From the NCBI GenBank assembly GCA_022821805.1, contig JAJECX010000043.1:1-64000 (forward strand): a stretch of DNA of 64,000 bases, written 5' to 3'. Shown here piece by piece: positions 24,876 through 36,167 of this stretch. The notes under the pieces are model-generated. The model worked only from the letters and a program-made list of their open reading frames with translations, was not told the DNA's origin and did no database searches. The position numbers and the translations under genes are program-made. The stretch is from Anaerolineae bacterium. GTDB lineage: Bacteria; Chloroflexota; Anaerolineae; Aggregatilineales; Phototrophicaceae. Every line of letters begins with the position of its first letter. The stretch's first letter is position 1.

Positions 24876-26495
24876 ATGGACAAGCGTATAACGGACGACT
24901 TTGACATACTCAGAAGCATTCTGCCAGCGCGGATTCGCAATGCAATCGATGAGTATGGCGAAACCAGTCGTTTATTGGAAGTCGTGCTCGACTTGGGAAG
25001 AACGCCAACCGCCCGTTACATCGATAAAGAAAACGAACTCTCCGACCGCGAGGTGACGGACGTTGACTTGCGTCAGCTAGTCGATGAACTTGGCGAGTTT
25101 GACGACGATAATCGCGCGGGCATTGAACGTTCGCTGCATCGTATATCGGCGATTCGAAATCGTCGAGGTCGAATCGTCGGCTTGACCGTCCGCGTCGGCC
25201 GCGCGGTCTACGGCACTATCGATATCATCGCCGATCTGATCGATACCGGGCAGAGCGTGCTGCTCGTCGGTCCGCCCGGGGTCGGCAAGACTACCTTGCT
25301 GCGCGAGGCGGCTCGCGTCCGCGCGCGCGACAAGCGGGTGGTGATTGTGGACACATCGAATGAAATCGGCGGCGATGGCGATATTCCGCATCAGGCCGTG
25401 GGCAAAGCGCGTCGGATGCAGGTGTCGCAGCCGGACCGGCAGCACGAGGTGATGATTGAAGCGGTGGAGAATCACAATCCGGAAGTTATCATCATTGACG
25501 AGATCGGCCGCGAACTGGAAGCGAAGGCGGCGCGCACCATTGCGGAGCGCGGTGTGCAGCTGATCGGCACCGCTCACGGCAATACGCTGGAGAATTTGCT
25601 GCTCAACCCAACCTTGTCTGATTTGATTGGCGGCATCGAATCGGTGACTTTGTCGGATGACGAGGCGCGCCGCCGCGGCACGCAGAAGGTTGTGCTCGAA
25701 CGCCGAACGGCGCCCACCTTCGATATCATGATTGAGATTCAAGCGCGCGATCGTTTGGTGGTGCATGCCGATGTAGCGTCGGCGGTTGACGCGATGCTGC
25801 GCAACCGTCCCTTGCCCGCGGAGCTGCGGGAACGAGACGAATCGGGCGCCATCCACGCCAGCGAATATGCGCCGGAGTCGGATCCTCGCGCTGCGCCCGC
25901 GCGTGGCGGCGCGCGACAGTTCGGCGGTGGCAGCCCCGTGAATGCGCATTTGGTGCGCGGCAACCGCGACAATGGCAAAACGCGCAATGAGATGAAAGAT
26001 GATGTTGGTCAGCTTGACGGTCGAAACTTGCGCTCGATCGGCGTCTACGCCTATGGCGTGGCGCGCAATCGATTGGAGCAGGCCGCGCGCCGGCTTTCGG
26101 TGCCCTTGCGCCTCACCGATGACTTTGGCGACGCGGAGGCGATTGTCACGCTCAAGACACATTATCGCCGCCGACCGCGATTGATCAGCGATGGTGAAAA
26201 ACGCGGCTTGTCCATTTATGTGCTGCGTGCCAATACGGTGACGCAGATGGAGAATTTCCTGGTGGATCTCTTCCGCCTCAACGGGCGGAACGATGCTGAT
26301 GTCTTTGGCGACGCGCTGGCGGAAGCCGAACAGGCCATCAGCCGCATTCGGGCAGGCGAAGATTATATTGACTTGAAGCCGCAAGCATCGCAGGTGCGGA
26401 AACGTCAGCATCAGCTAGCGCGGCAGGCGCATCTACAGTCCGCCAGCGCCGGTGATGAACCGCGACGCTATGTGACGATTTATCGCGGCGCATAA
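24876..26495 (+). CDS. R3H-domain AAA ATPase (SpoIIIAA/Ycf45-like)
   Basis: 539 residues. The ATPase core (about 95-310) has Walker A GPPGVGKTTLLREA, then VVIVDTSNEIGGDGDIPH and VIIIDEIGRELEA as Walker B, and IGTAHGNTLENL. These are the motifs of the SpoIIIAA/Ycf45 family, related to type II secretion ATPases. After a low-complexity linker, the C-terminal part has a nucleic-acid-type region and ends with an R3H-like RKRQH. It is thought to bind single-stranded nucleic acid; its true role is unknown. GGAGGA precedes the ATG. It is followed 27 bases later by a DUF89 phosphatase. Confidence 0.9.
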   Translation: MDKRITDDFDILRSILPARIRNAIDEYGETSRLLEVVLDLGRTPTARYIDKENELSDREVTDVDLRQLVDELGEFDDDNRAGIERSLHRISAIRNRRGRIVGLTVRVGRAVYGTIDIIADLIDTGQSVLLVGPPGVGKTTLLREAARVRARDKRVVIVDTSNEIGGDGDIPHQAVGKARRMQVSQPDRQHEVMIEAVENHNPEVIIIDEIGRELEAKAARTIAERGVQLIGTAHGNTLENLLLNPTLSDLIGGIESVTLSDDEARRRGTQKVVLERRTAPTFDIMIEIQARDRLVVHADVASAVDAMLRNRPLPAELRERDESGAIHASEYAPESDPRAAPARGGARQFGGGSPVNAHLVRGNRDNGKTRNEMKDDVGQLDGRNLRSIGVYAYGVARNRLEQAARRLSVPLRLTDDFGDAEAIVTLKTHYRRRPRLISDGEKRGLSIYVLRANTVTQMENFLVDLFRLNGRNDADVFGDALAEAEQAISRIRAGEDYIDLKPQASQVRKRQHQLARQAHLQSASAGDEPRRYVTIYRGA

Positions 26496-26522
26496 ACCTA
26501 CCCAGTTGTCATAAGGCAAAAT

Positions 26523-27746
26523 ATGACCAGAGCCTTGGAGCGTCCGGCGCCGATACGCACGGATCACAGCAACGCTTTTGCCAACAACACCATGCGCGTT
26601 CGGCTTCCGGCGATCATTGATGATGTCGAGGCGCTCAACCCAGACTACCCGCCGGGCATCACACGACCTCTGCGCCAGCTGCGAAACGACATCGCCACCG
26701 GCGCGCGCATCAGCAAGATTGACCTTGCGCCCGCCGGGGATGCAGTGGACTGGGCTGAGGCTTTGCAGCGCCAGCGAGAGATCCTGGGCGCTGAGCCGAC
26801 CTGGCACAGCGCCGAGTGGTTTTTCGCCGAGACCTTCGCTTATCGCTGTCTGATCGAAGCGGTCCGCTGGCGCGAAAGCGGACGCGATCCCTTCTTGCCC
26901 AAAAAACTGGAAGAGTTGCATGGCGATGCGATTTGGCAGCTGATTGAGCGCGCCTTTGACCCGCTGGACGCGCCCGAAGAGGAATTGAATCGCGCGCTCG
27001 CATTCGACCTGTGGGCGAACCGGATTGACCTGAGTTATTCGGCATCGATGGAACGCGGCACGGCGATCAGCGAGGAAGATCTGTTGGTGGATGACCGGGA
27101 AGCACTGGCGGACCGTCTTCGAGAAACGCGGACGGCAATGGAAGGCTTTCAGGGTCGAAAACCAGCGTACATCGTGGCGGATAACGCTGGCTCAGAACTG
27201 GCGATGGACTTGGTACTCAGCGAAACGTTGCTGCGCCACGTGACGCCGCAGGTGGTGATTTGCCTCAAAGCGCATCCGACTTTTGTCAGCGATGCTACGC
27301 CGCAGGATCTGTGGATGATTCTGAAGGAGATGGAAGCGCGGGGACCAAAAGCAGCCGCGCTGGCCAAACAGCTGCGTACGCGCTGGCTTTCGGGGCAGTT
27401 GCGCTTTCTGCCGCATTCGTATTGGAACAGCAGCCGCTTTCTATGGGACCTTCCAGCGGACCTGGAGCGGCAGCTGAACGAAGCGCGCCTGGTGATCGTC
27501 AAGGGCGACGCCAATTATCGCCGGACAGTCGGCGATTGCATGTGGTCCCCCCATACGCCGTTCAGCAGCGTGGTTGACTATTTGGAATCGCCCGTGCTTT
27601 GCCTGCGGACACTCAAAAGCGACCCGCTGGTGGGATTGCCATGCGCGGAAGCGGCGGAGCAGCTCGATCGAGCGGATCCAGATTGGCGCGTCAACGGCAA
27701 GCGCGGGCTGATTCAGTTCAAGTCTCAGACGTCAAATAGCCAGTAA
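26523..27746 (+). CDS. Damage-control phosphatase, ARMT1/DUF89 family
   Basis: 407 residues. The C-terminal half holds the metal site of DUF89 proteins: IVADNAGSELAMDLVLSE (Asp-Asn pair) and VIVKGDANYRRTVGD (third Asp). The family removes phosphate from damaged or excess phosphometabolites such as sugar phosphates. The N-terminal helical domain carries an FFAETFAYRCLIEAVRW stretch as in ARMT1 relatives. The gene overlaps the convergent oxidase-like gene by 22 bases. It is probably co-transcribed with the R3H ATPase. Confidence 0.88.
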   Translation: MTRALERPAPIRTDHSNAFANNTMRVRLPAIIDDVEALNPDYPPGITRPLRQLRNDIATGARISKIDLAPAGDAVDWAEALQRQREILGAEPTWHSAEWFFAETFAYRCLIEAVRWRESGRDPFLPKKLEELHGDAIWQLIERAFDPLDAPEEELNRALAFDLWANRIDLSYSASMERGTAISEEDLLVDDREALADRLRETRTAMEGFQGRKPAYIVADNAGSELAMDLVLSETLLRHVTPQVVICLKAHPTFVSDATPQDLWMILKEMEARGPKAAALAKQLRTRWLSGQLRFLPHSYWNSSRFLWDLPADLERQLNEARLVIVKGDANYRRTVGDCMWSPHTPFSSVVDYLESPVLCLRTLKSDPLVGLPCAEAAEQLDRADPDWRVNGKRGLIQFKSQTSNSQ

Positions 27747-28225
27747 GTGGCGGTGGCGGGATAATCGCGCTCCAGCCAAGCCATAACTCGTCCGGGTATC
27801 AGGCGAAGCAGCAGGTCGCCGCTATCCTCGAGCTGCGGTTCAAGCTCGTACTTTTCCACGTATCGCTCGCTGATCGTCTTCAGTCGCTCTTCGGATACCA
27901 GTGCTTCGATTGCGCGTCCTTCGAATATGACGGTTTCGTCACCGCTTTCGAGATGCACGACCACGCGGTTGTCCCGGGCGATATTGCGCGCCTTGACTGA
28001 GATCTTGTCCGTGCCGAAGTACAGGTCGCCGTCGACCCAGGCGCCCCAAACAGGAACGCTATGCGGGCGGCCATCGCCGCACACGCTGCAAACCCAATAG
28101 TTGCGCGCCCGGTCCATGTGTTGGTCGACCCAATCCCAAGTCAGCATGGCCGTCACGTCGTCCGCCATTACACCGTAATTTGGCATGTTCGGGCGAACGC
28201 GCCGCGCGTTTTTTGGCTGGATCAT
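27725..28225 (-). CDS. Pyridoxamine-5'-phosphate-oxidase-like flavin/F420-binding protein
   Basis: 166 residues of a split-barrel flavin-binding fold: YWVCSVCGDGRPHSVPVWGAWVDGDLYFGT, then KARNIARDNRVVVHLESGDETVIFEGRA. These are the usual phosphate-binding and core strands of PNPOx-like proteins. In many actinobacteria and Chloroflexota such proteins bind F420 or haem, and the cofactor cannot be decided from this. It is compact, with no extra domain. The 3' end overlaps the DUF89 gene on the other strand. Confidence 0.85.
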   Translation of the reverse strand: MIQPKNARRVRPNMPNYGVMADDVTAMLTWDWVDQHMDRARNYWVCSVCGDGRPHSVPVWGAWVDGDLYFGTDKISVKARNIARDNRVVVHLESGDETVIFEGRAIEALVSEERLKTISERYVEKYELEPQLEDSGDLLLRLIPGRVMAWLERDYPATATYWLFDV

Positions 28226-28253
28226 GATTTTGCTTCCGACCAGCCGGAGAGCG

Positions 28254-29378
28254 CTATTTGCTCATCGGCATGATGACGTGTGTGAAGTCATCGCGGTTTT
28301 CCGGTTTGAGCACACCGGGATTCTCGGGTCCGTTGCTTTGGAAAACGACGCGCTCCTCGTTAATGACACGAAGCACATCAATCAGGTAGCGGATATTGAA
28401 GGAGATATCGAGGGGCTCGCCCTCGGCGGTGGCATCCAGCATGCCTTCGCTATCGCCGCGCTCGGCGCTCTTGCCAACGATCAGGACTTCGGCCGGTTCG
28501 CCCGGATTCAGCGCCGGCTTGACCCGAAGATTGGCGCTGTTCGCGTTATCACGGGCGAAGATTTCCGCGCGCTGGCAGACGACCAGCAAGTCGTTGGTAT
28601 ACATCACGGTGGAAGTGACGAAGGAGCGCGGGATGATCGAAGCGAAGTCGGGAAAGCGACCTTCAAGCAGCTGCGAAGAGATCACGACATTGGGCGCGAA
28701 GAAGGTGACGCTATTGCGCTGCGCTGGCAGGGCAATGCCCACCTCCTGATCGTCTTCTATGATGCGCGCGACTTCACTCATCGCGCGGGCCGGGACGACC
28801 ATGTCTTGCCGTTCGTCGAAGCTCGCGCCGATCTCGGCGGTACGAACCGCCAGGCGGTAGCCGTCGGCGGCAGCCATCGTCATAGTTGGACCTTCAAGCT
28901 GGAGGTAAACGCCGGTCAGAATCGGTCGATTCTGCTCGCGAGCGGCGGCGAAAGCGGTCTGGTTAATCATCTCGCGCAGCGACTCGCCCTGGACCTGCAG
29001 ATCGGCGCTTTCGTTGTGATTGATCGGCGGGAACTCGTCGGCGTCAATGCCGCGGATATTGGCGGTTTGGACACCGCAGCGAAGATGCACAGTGTGAGTT
29101 GCGGCGTCGAGGCGCATATCCACCCGTTCCGGCGAAAGACTGCTGACCAATTCGCTGAAAGTCCTGGCGGGCAAGGTGATGCTGCCGGTTTGCTCCACCT
29201 TGGCGCCAATCCATACGCTGATGCTCATTTCGAGATTGGTGCCCGATATCTTCAGCCGCGAGTCTTCCGTCTCTAGCAGGACGTTTGCGAGTACGGGCAA
29301 GGGCGGGTTGCTGTCAACCGCCTTGGTGACGATGTTCAGGCTCCTCGCCAGGTTTTCTTGAAGGACGCTAACGATCAT
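28254..29378 (-). CDS. dnaN: DNA polymerase III beta subunit (sliding clamp)
   Basis: Ring-shaped clamp that holds the polymerase on DNA. 374 residues in three similar domains. It starts MIVSVLQENLARSLNIVTKAVDSNPPLPVLANVLLE and ends FTHVIMPMSK, the conserved family tail (HVIMPM). The middle shows FLITGVYLQLEG-type phrasing (RPILTGVYLQLEGPTMTMAAADGYRLAV). It is not next to dnaA or recF here, so this is not the classical origin region. A clean promoter with a palindromic leader lies upstream. Confidence 0.96.
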   Translation of the reverse strand: MIVSVLQENLARSLNIVTKAVDSNPPLPVLANVLLETEDSRLKISGTNLEMSISVWIGAKVEQTGSITLPARTFSELVSSLSPERVDMRLDAATHTVHLRCGVQTANIRGIDADEFPPINHNESADLQVQGESLREMINQTAFAAAREQNRPILTGVYLQLEGPTMTMAAADGYRLAVRTAEIGASFDERQDMVVPARAMSEVARIIEDDQEVGIALPAQRNSVTFFAPNVVISSQLLEGRFPDFASIIPRSFVTSTVMYTNDLLVVCQRAEIFARDNANSANLRVKPALNPGEPAEVLIVGKSAERGDSEGMLDATAEGEPLDISFNIRYLIDVLRVINEERVVFQSNGPENPGVLKPENRDDFTHVIMPMSK

Positions 29379-29406
29379 GATTTACCTCGATTTTCGGCGC
29401 GTGGCG

Positions 29407-29455
29407 TTGACGCTCGGAACGCGTCAAACCGCCCGACTTTTACTTGCTAATTATA
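29407..29455 (-). promoter_or_regulatory. dnaN promoter with palindromic leader element
   Basis: On the minus strand there is a perfect TATAAT (29455-29450) with TTACAT 18 bases before it. About 23 bases after the -10 is a perfect inverted repeat TTGACGC-N7-GCGTCAA (29427-29407). It could be an operator or an RNA hairpin in the leader, and it contains the TTGACGCGT 9-mer also seen at the rho and TPR-gene promoters. Confidence 0.5.
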
Positions 29456-29637
29456 TCCACCTAGTATAGCCCAATGTAAGTGTAATTCCCACTGCGCGCG
29501 CATCCTTGGGCGCAGCGCGAAATCAATCGGTATGTTGGGGGGATAAGGCCATGTCGCGTTGACTTCAAGCGCAGCCGGCAGGTGAACGGACTCGGGGCTG
29601 AGGCTGCAAGAACGATGGACGATTGGCAAAGAAGCCT

Positions 29638-29994
29638 TCAATCGTCGGATGGCGTCACATCGGTGACATCGTCGCCGGAAATCAGAATTGTTTCCGCGTC
29701 TTCGTCGATCTCTTCGGCGCGAACGACATCAAGCTTGAGTTTGGCGAATAGCGCCGCCATCGCGCCTAAGGCCGCCAGCACCGGGCTAATCACTGCGGCG
29801 ACGCCACCGACCACAACAGCCGACGTCAGCGGCACTTCGATCAGGATTTCGTTGTTGGCGTTGCGAATGATCAAGCGGCGGACATTGCCCTCGGCGACCA
29901 GCGCCTTAACGCGATCGACCAGCTCGTTGCCAGCGACCTCCATCTCCTCGACCCAATCTCGTTGGTTCTTCGGCTTCTGTGGCTCGTTTTCCAT
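29638..29994 (-). CDS. DUF4342-family protein
   Basis: 118 residues. The N-terminal 60 form a helical/beta unit (WVEEMEVAGNELVDRVKALVAEGNVRRLIIRNANNEILIEVPLT) that is the DUF4342 signature. It is followed by a hydrophobic glycine/alanine stretch (about 60-90) that could be a membrane hairpin, and an acidic tail. The family's function is unknown; members are small stress- or envelope-related proteins. It precedes dnaN on the same strand but is separated from it by about 260 bases that contain the dnaN promoter. Confidence 0.85.
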   Translation of the reverse strand: MENEPQKPKNQRDWVEEMEVAGNELVDRVKALVAEGNVRRLIIRNANNEILIEVPLTSAVVVGGVAAVISPVLAALGAMAALFAKLKLDVVRAEEIDEDAETILISGDDVTDVTPSDD

Positions 29995-30068
29995 GGCTTA
30001 TACTCCGTCGCACTGTCTACTGCCAATTACGCAGCGAGACGCAATCAGGTTGCGGCGCATTCAGCCGG

Positions 30069-31040
30069 CTAGCGGAGCAACTGATAGAGCAAGTCTTTCC
30101 AGCGCGCCGCATCCAATTCCCAGCAGATGGACGGTTTCTTCGCGATTTGCAGCAGCTCGCGCCAGACCGGCTCATTGCGCGCGTCATCGGTAAGGTTGAG
30201 CTTGTCCACCACAGTCATGCCGCGGGTCAACTCGCTATCGCATTCTACGTCAACTAGATGCTGGCTTTTGGCGATACAAATCGTCGGATCGATCGCGACC
30301 GCCATCGCCACGCCATCGGGCAGCGATATGCCGATCTCGCCCGTCTGTATCTCGTAACCGCGCATGCCCTTGATGTTGCAGTCGATGGTGAAATCGGCAA
30401 AAGGAGTATTGATGCCGCGCACGCAGTCGATGTCGTCCAGTGTAAGCACAAACTCGCCGATGCTGAATTCCCAGCCGACCATCTCGATGGGCAAGCCAGA
30501 GCGAAATACGATCCGCGCCGCTTCCGGGTCGCACCAGATATTGTATTCGGCGGCCGGTGTGACATTGCCGTTGGTGCAGGCGGCGCCGCCCATCACCACG
30601 CAGCGCGATATCAGGGGCGCGATGTCCGGCGCTTTGCGCAGAGCCAGCGCCAGATTCGTCAATGGACCCAGTGTTACGATTACCAGGTCGGTGGTGGCGC
30701 GCGCTGTCTCGATAATGGCGTCGACAGCGTGCGTTTCGCTCGCTTGAGCGCGCTTGGGCTTGTAGCGATCGCCCCAATCGCCCAAGCCATCAGCGCCGTG
30801 GAACCAATCGGCGGACACATATTCGCGCAGCAGCGGTCCTTCAGCGCCAGCATAGACTGGCACATCGGTCCCGCAGAGTTCAGTGAAATAGAGCGAGTTG
30901 ACCACGCCCTGCGGCAGCGGGACATTGCCCGCCACAACGGTGATGGCGCGGACATCAATATCGGGGCGCCGCAGCGCCATCAGGATGGCGACCGCGTCAT
31001 CAGAGCCGGCGTCAGTATCGATCAAGAATGGTCGCGCCAT
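30069..31040 (-). CDS. Inosine-uridine-preferring nucleoside hydrolase
   Basis: Cleaves ribonucleosides to ribose and base. 323 residues. The N-terminal motif ends in DTDAGSDDAVAIL, the family's Asp cluster that binds calcium. Further features are VVAGNVPLPQGVVNSLYFTEL, LVIVTLGPLTNLALAL and VVMGGAACTNGNVTPAAEYNIWCDPEAA, all typical. It lies 15 bases downstream of the MalY-type gene on the same strand. It may feed ribose or bases to xpt, though that is inference. Confidence 0.94.
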   Translation of the reverse strand: MARPFLIDTDAGSDDAVAILMALRRPDIDVRAITVVAGNVPLPQGVVNSLYFTELCGTDVPVYAGAEGPLLREYVSADWFHGADGLGDWGDRYKPKRAQASETHAVDAIIETARATTDLVIVTLGPLTNLALALRKAPDIAPLISRCVVMGGAACTNGNVTPAAEYNIWCDPEAARIVFRSGLPIEMVGWEFSIGEFVLTLDDIDCVRGINTPFADFTIDCNIKGMRGYEIQTGEIGISLPDGVAMAVAIDPTICIAKSQHLVDVECDSELTRGMTVVDKLNLTDDARNEPVWRELLQIAKKPSICWELDAARWKDLLYQLLR

Positions 31041-31055
31041 GGAAAGGCTCCTGCG

Positions 31056-32237
31056 CTAGACCGTCAGCGCCAGTTGCTCCACCGCCGCCCGCAGACGTTT
31101 GAGCCCGGTTTCCAGCGTGGCGCGTGGACAGCCGAAATTCAAGCGTACGAAGCCTTTGCCGGCTTCGCCAAAGAATGTGCCGGGACTGGGCGCGATGCCG
31201 GCGGAGTGATGGCAAAAGTCTATCAGATCGCCCTCAATTGGCAGATCGCGCATGTCCATCCAGAGCAGGTAGGTCGAGGTCGGCACGGTGGTTTTGATCA
31301 GCGGCATGTGGCGGCGAATATAATCGATGGCGAAGTCGCGGTTCTCTTTGAGATAGACGAGCAGCTGTCGCAGCCATTCATTGCCGCCGCTGTAGGCGCC
31401 GTAAGCGGCTTCATAACCCATGATGTTGACGTGGGCGCTGATGCCCTGCAAGGCGGCCGCCATCGTTTCGCGAATCTCTTTGTTTTGGGCGATGAGAACC
31501 GAGCAGCCCATTCCAGCCAGGTTGTAAGTCTTGCTTGGCGCGATCATCGTCAGCGTGTTCTGAGCGATTTCCTCCGACAAGGTTGCGATGGGAATGTGCG
31601 TGCCTTCCAGGATCAGATCGGAGTGAATCTCGTCGGCGACGATTAACAGCTTGTGCTTCAGGCAGATTTCGCCGATGCGCTCGAGCTCGGCGCGCGCATA
31701 CATAAAGCCGGCCGGGTTCTGCGGATTGCACTGCAGGTGAATCGAAGTCTGCGGCTTGCTCGCGGCTTCTTCAAAGGCGTTGTAATCATTCTCGTAGTGA
31801 AAATGATGCTTGCCATCGGCGACATATTGCATGTCGATGGACAGCGAGAATTTCTGGTTGCTGGTCGCCGCTTTGAAGAATGGTCCATAGACGGGCGTCT
31901 GTATCAAAACCGCGTCGCCTGGCGCCCCGAAGCCGCGGCCGGTCGCGCAAAGCCCGAGCACGAGGCCCGGCGAAAAGAGGACATCGTCGGGTGTTATGCG
32001 CCAGTTGTAAAGCCGCTCCATGCGCTCGACGACGACTTCTTTCAGCTTTGGCGGATTGAGCGTGTAGCCGAATACGCCGTGGCGAGCGCGTTCAACCATG
32101 GCTTTGATGGCTGAAGGCGGCGAGCGGAAGTCCATATCGGCGACCCACATCGGCAGGCAGCCGTCATCAACCGCGCTCCATTTGGCGCTATTGTGCCCGG
32201 TGCGATCAATGATCTCGTCGAAATTGTAGGCTGTCAT
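31056..32237 (-). CDS. MalY/PatB-type PLP-dependent beta-C-S lyase
   Basis: 393 residues, fold-type I PLP enzyme. Landmarks: MTAYNFDEIIDRTGHNSAKWSAVDDGCLPMWVADMDFRSPP (the usual PatB/MalY opening), LQCNPQNPAGF, VADEIHSDLIL, and APSKTYNLAGMGCSVLIAQ with the Schiff-base lysine. It cleaves cystathionine or related C-S bonds, releasing homocysteine or thiols. It may link to sulfur metabolism with the sir operon that lies 820 bases upstream on the same strand. A regulatory MalY-like role is also known for the family. Confidence 0.93.
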   Translation of the reverse strand: MTAYNFDEIIDRTGHNSAKWSAVDDGCLPMWVADMDFRSPPSAIKAMVERARHGVFGYTLNPPKLKEVVVERMERLYNWRITPDDVLFSPGLVLGLCATGRGFGAPGDAVLIQTPVYGPFFKAATSNQKFSLSIDMQYVADGKHHFHYENDYNAFEEAASKPQTSIHLQCNPQNPAGFMYARAELERIGEICLKHKLLIVADEIHSDLILEGTHIPIATLSEEIAQNTLTMIAPSKTYNLAGMGCSVLIAQNKEIRETMAAALQGISAHVNIMGYEAAYGAYSGGNEWLRQLLVYLKENRDFAIDYIRRHMPLIKTTVPTSTYLLWMDMRDLPIEGDLIDFCHHSAGIAPSPGTFFGEAGKGFVRLNFGCPRATLETGLKRLRAAVEQLALTV

Positions 32238-32398
32238 ATTCCAGCTTTCATTGGCAGTTGGAGCAATGCGCCTAGAAATATAACCGATAAGCGAACGCCA
32301 TGCACGGGCGTGTTTAATCGACGCGGCGGCGGCGTGATTTCGATTTTGAAATATTGCGCCGCGGTGTATTCCTTAGACTGGGTTCCCGCGTGGATTGG

Positions 32399-32995
32399 CT
32401 AGGCCGATTGCAGGCTTGCATCCAGCCGCGCGATGAGCGCCTCAATGTCGAAATTGGCAGATTCAGCGGTGCAGCGGAGGGCGAAGACCGCTCGCGGATC
32501 GTCGTACTGGCGCGCGACTTCGACATTTATGCCGAAGATTCCGCCGAGCGTCTCGGTCATAATACTTCGGATAGCCTCAAAGATTTCTGGCTCGTTCCGG
32601 TAGTGAATGCGATCGAGAAAGCTGATTTTCGCCGAGCGGTAGTAGAATTCGATATCGCCCGGCGCCTCAGCCTCCAAGGCGCGCGCGGCCGCCAACGCGC
32701 GGCTGATGACGAGGCGCAGCGCCTCTTTCAGCGTATCAGGCAATTCGCGTTTGCGCACATAATACAAGCCGATTTCACCATCGCTGAGATCATAAGCCAG
32801 ATCGAATTCGTCTGCGATCAGCACGATGCCGGGTCCATCGGGCACATGTTTGTAGTCGATAACGTCAATCAGCATGCCGTCAATGCTGTGATCTTGGATC
32901 CAGCGCTGAAAAATGGGCAGGATGTCTTCCGGTTGGAGCGTCGGCTGCTGTTTCAGGCTGAATTTGACGCCCAGGCGCTTGGGTACGATTGTCAT
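32399..32995 (-). CDS. Hypothetical protein, 198 residues
   Basis: No membrane segment and no named motif. It begins MTIVPKRLGVKFSLKQQPTLQPEDILPIFQRWIQ, then a DVIDYKHVPDGPGIVLIADEFDLAYDLSDG stretch, then helices. It ends with a segment holding ALRCTAESANFDIEALIARLDASL. The middle is an alpha/beta mix with conserved-looking acidic clusters. It follows the sir gene by about 60 bases on the same strand, so it is likely the last gene of the sulfur operon. A role in sulfite reduction or its control is inference only. Confidence 0.65.
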   Translation of the reverse strand: MTIVPKRLGVKFSLKQQPTLQPEDILPIFQRWIQDHSIDGMLIDVIDYKHVPDGPGIVLIADEFDLAYDLSDGEIGLYYVRKRELPDTLKEALRLVISRALAAARALEAEAPGDIEFYYRSAKISFLDRIHYRNEPEIFEAIRSIMTETLGGIFGINVEVARQYDDPRAVFALRCTAESANFDIEALIARLDASLQSA

Positions 32996-33057
32996 GGACT
33001 CCTCTTTCCTTGAAGCCCACTCCCTTTTTATGAGGGAGGCGGTTTGGGGGTGGGGGC

Positions 33058-35304
<2,247 letters not shown>

Positions 35305-35366
35305 GTGAATTCGATTCCTTTCATAACCGCTTTTCAGCGGAACGTCTTCCATCTAATACATCGCTA

Positions 35367-36167
35367 TCAGGGCAACATGGCTGGCGCAAGGGCGGCTAAT
35401 AGCAGGTCTTCGGGCAGCAGATCGAACCAGGCAATGCCCTGTTCGCGCAGGCGCACGACATCGCCGATGACTGTAATCGCCGGTGGTTGGATCTCTTTCG
35501 CGCGCGCGATTTCCGAAATTGTCGACAGGGTTCCGACAAAGGCGCGTTGGCGCGTCGTTGTACCCGCTTCAATGATGGCGGCTGGCATCTCAACATCCAT
35601 GCCGTGTCGCAGCAATTCTTCTGTGATCTCTCGCAGCTGCTTGACGCCCATCATGATGACAATCGTGCCGCCGATATTGGCGAGCGCTTGGTAATTGACG
35701 CTGCTTTCGCCCTTCGCTGGGTCTTCATGCCCGGTGATCACAGTGAAGGCGCTGCTGAGCCCGCGATGCGTCAGCGGGATTCCGGCATAAGCCGGGACGG
35801 CAATGGCGCTGGATACACCTGGCACAATCTCGAAGGGGATGCCATGTGTGCGGCAGACGAGCGCTTCTTCGGCGCCGCGGCCGAATATCAGCGGGTCGCC
35901 GCCTTTGAGGCGAACAACAAGGTTGCCCGTGAGCGCGCGGTTGACGATTAACGCGTTGATGTCTTCTTGCGCCAGACGATGGCGAGTTGGCTGCTTGCCA
36001 GCGTAGATCAACTCGGCATCGGCGCGCGCCTCATTCAACAGCTCATGGGGAATGAGCCGATCGTAGATTACGACATCGGCGCGCTGCAATTGGCGCAATC
36101 CCTTGCGCGTAATCAGGTCGGGATCGCCGGGTCCGGCGCCAATCAGGTAGACCTTGCCCGTTTTCAT
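35367..36167 (-). CDS. cobA: Uroporphyrinogen-III C-methyltransferase (SUMT)
   Basis: Methylates uroporphyrinogen III twice with SAM to precorrin-2, the entry to siroheme and B12. 266 residues from ATG 36167, with GGGAGACGCAAGC before it. Signatures: KVYLIGAGPGDPDLITRKGLRQL at the start, LKGGDPLIFGRGAEEA, and the PGVSSAIAVPAYAGIPLTHRGLSSAF loop. The start overlaps the end of cbiX as TAATG, so the two are translationally coupled. In this operon it makes precursor for the siroheme of the reductase that follows. Confidence 0.95.
   Translation of the reverse strand: MKTGKVYLIGAGPGDPDLITRKGLRQLQRADVVIYDRLIPHELLNEARADAELIYAGKQPTRHRLAQEDINALIVNRALTGNLVVRLKGGDPLIFGRGAEEALVCRTHGIPFEIVPGVSSAIAVPAYAGIPLTHRGLSSAFTVITGHEDPAKGESSVNYQALANIGGTIVIMMGVKQLREITEELLRHGMDVEMPAAIIEAGTTTRQRAFVGTLSTISEIARAKEIQPPAITVIGDVVRLREQGIAWFDLLPEDLLLAALAPAMLP

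Noticed and set aside
25077..26411. 444-codon minus-strand frame opposite the R3H ATPase
   Set aside because: The plus strand has Walker A and B motifs; the mirror frame has no domain.
29379..29637. Possible replication origin next to dnaN
   Set aside because: No cluster of TTATCCACA boxes and no dnaA; one TTATATCCACC-like string on the plus strand is not a DnaA box.
30258..31646. 462-codon plus-strand frame across the nucleoside hydrolase and the MalY gene
   Set aside because: It spans two well-defined minus-strand genes and is rich in His, Arg and Gln in the way antisense frames are.
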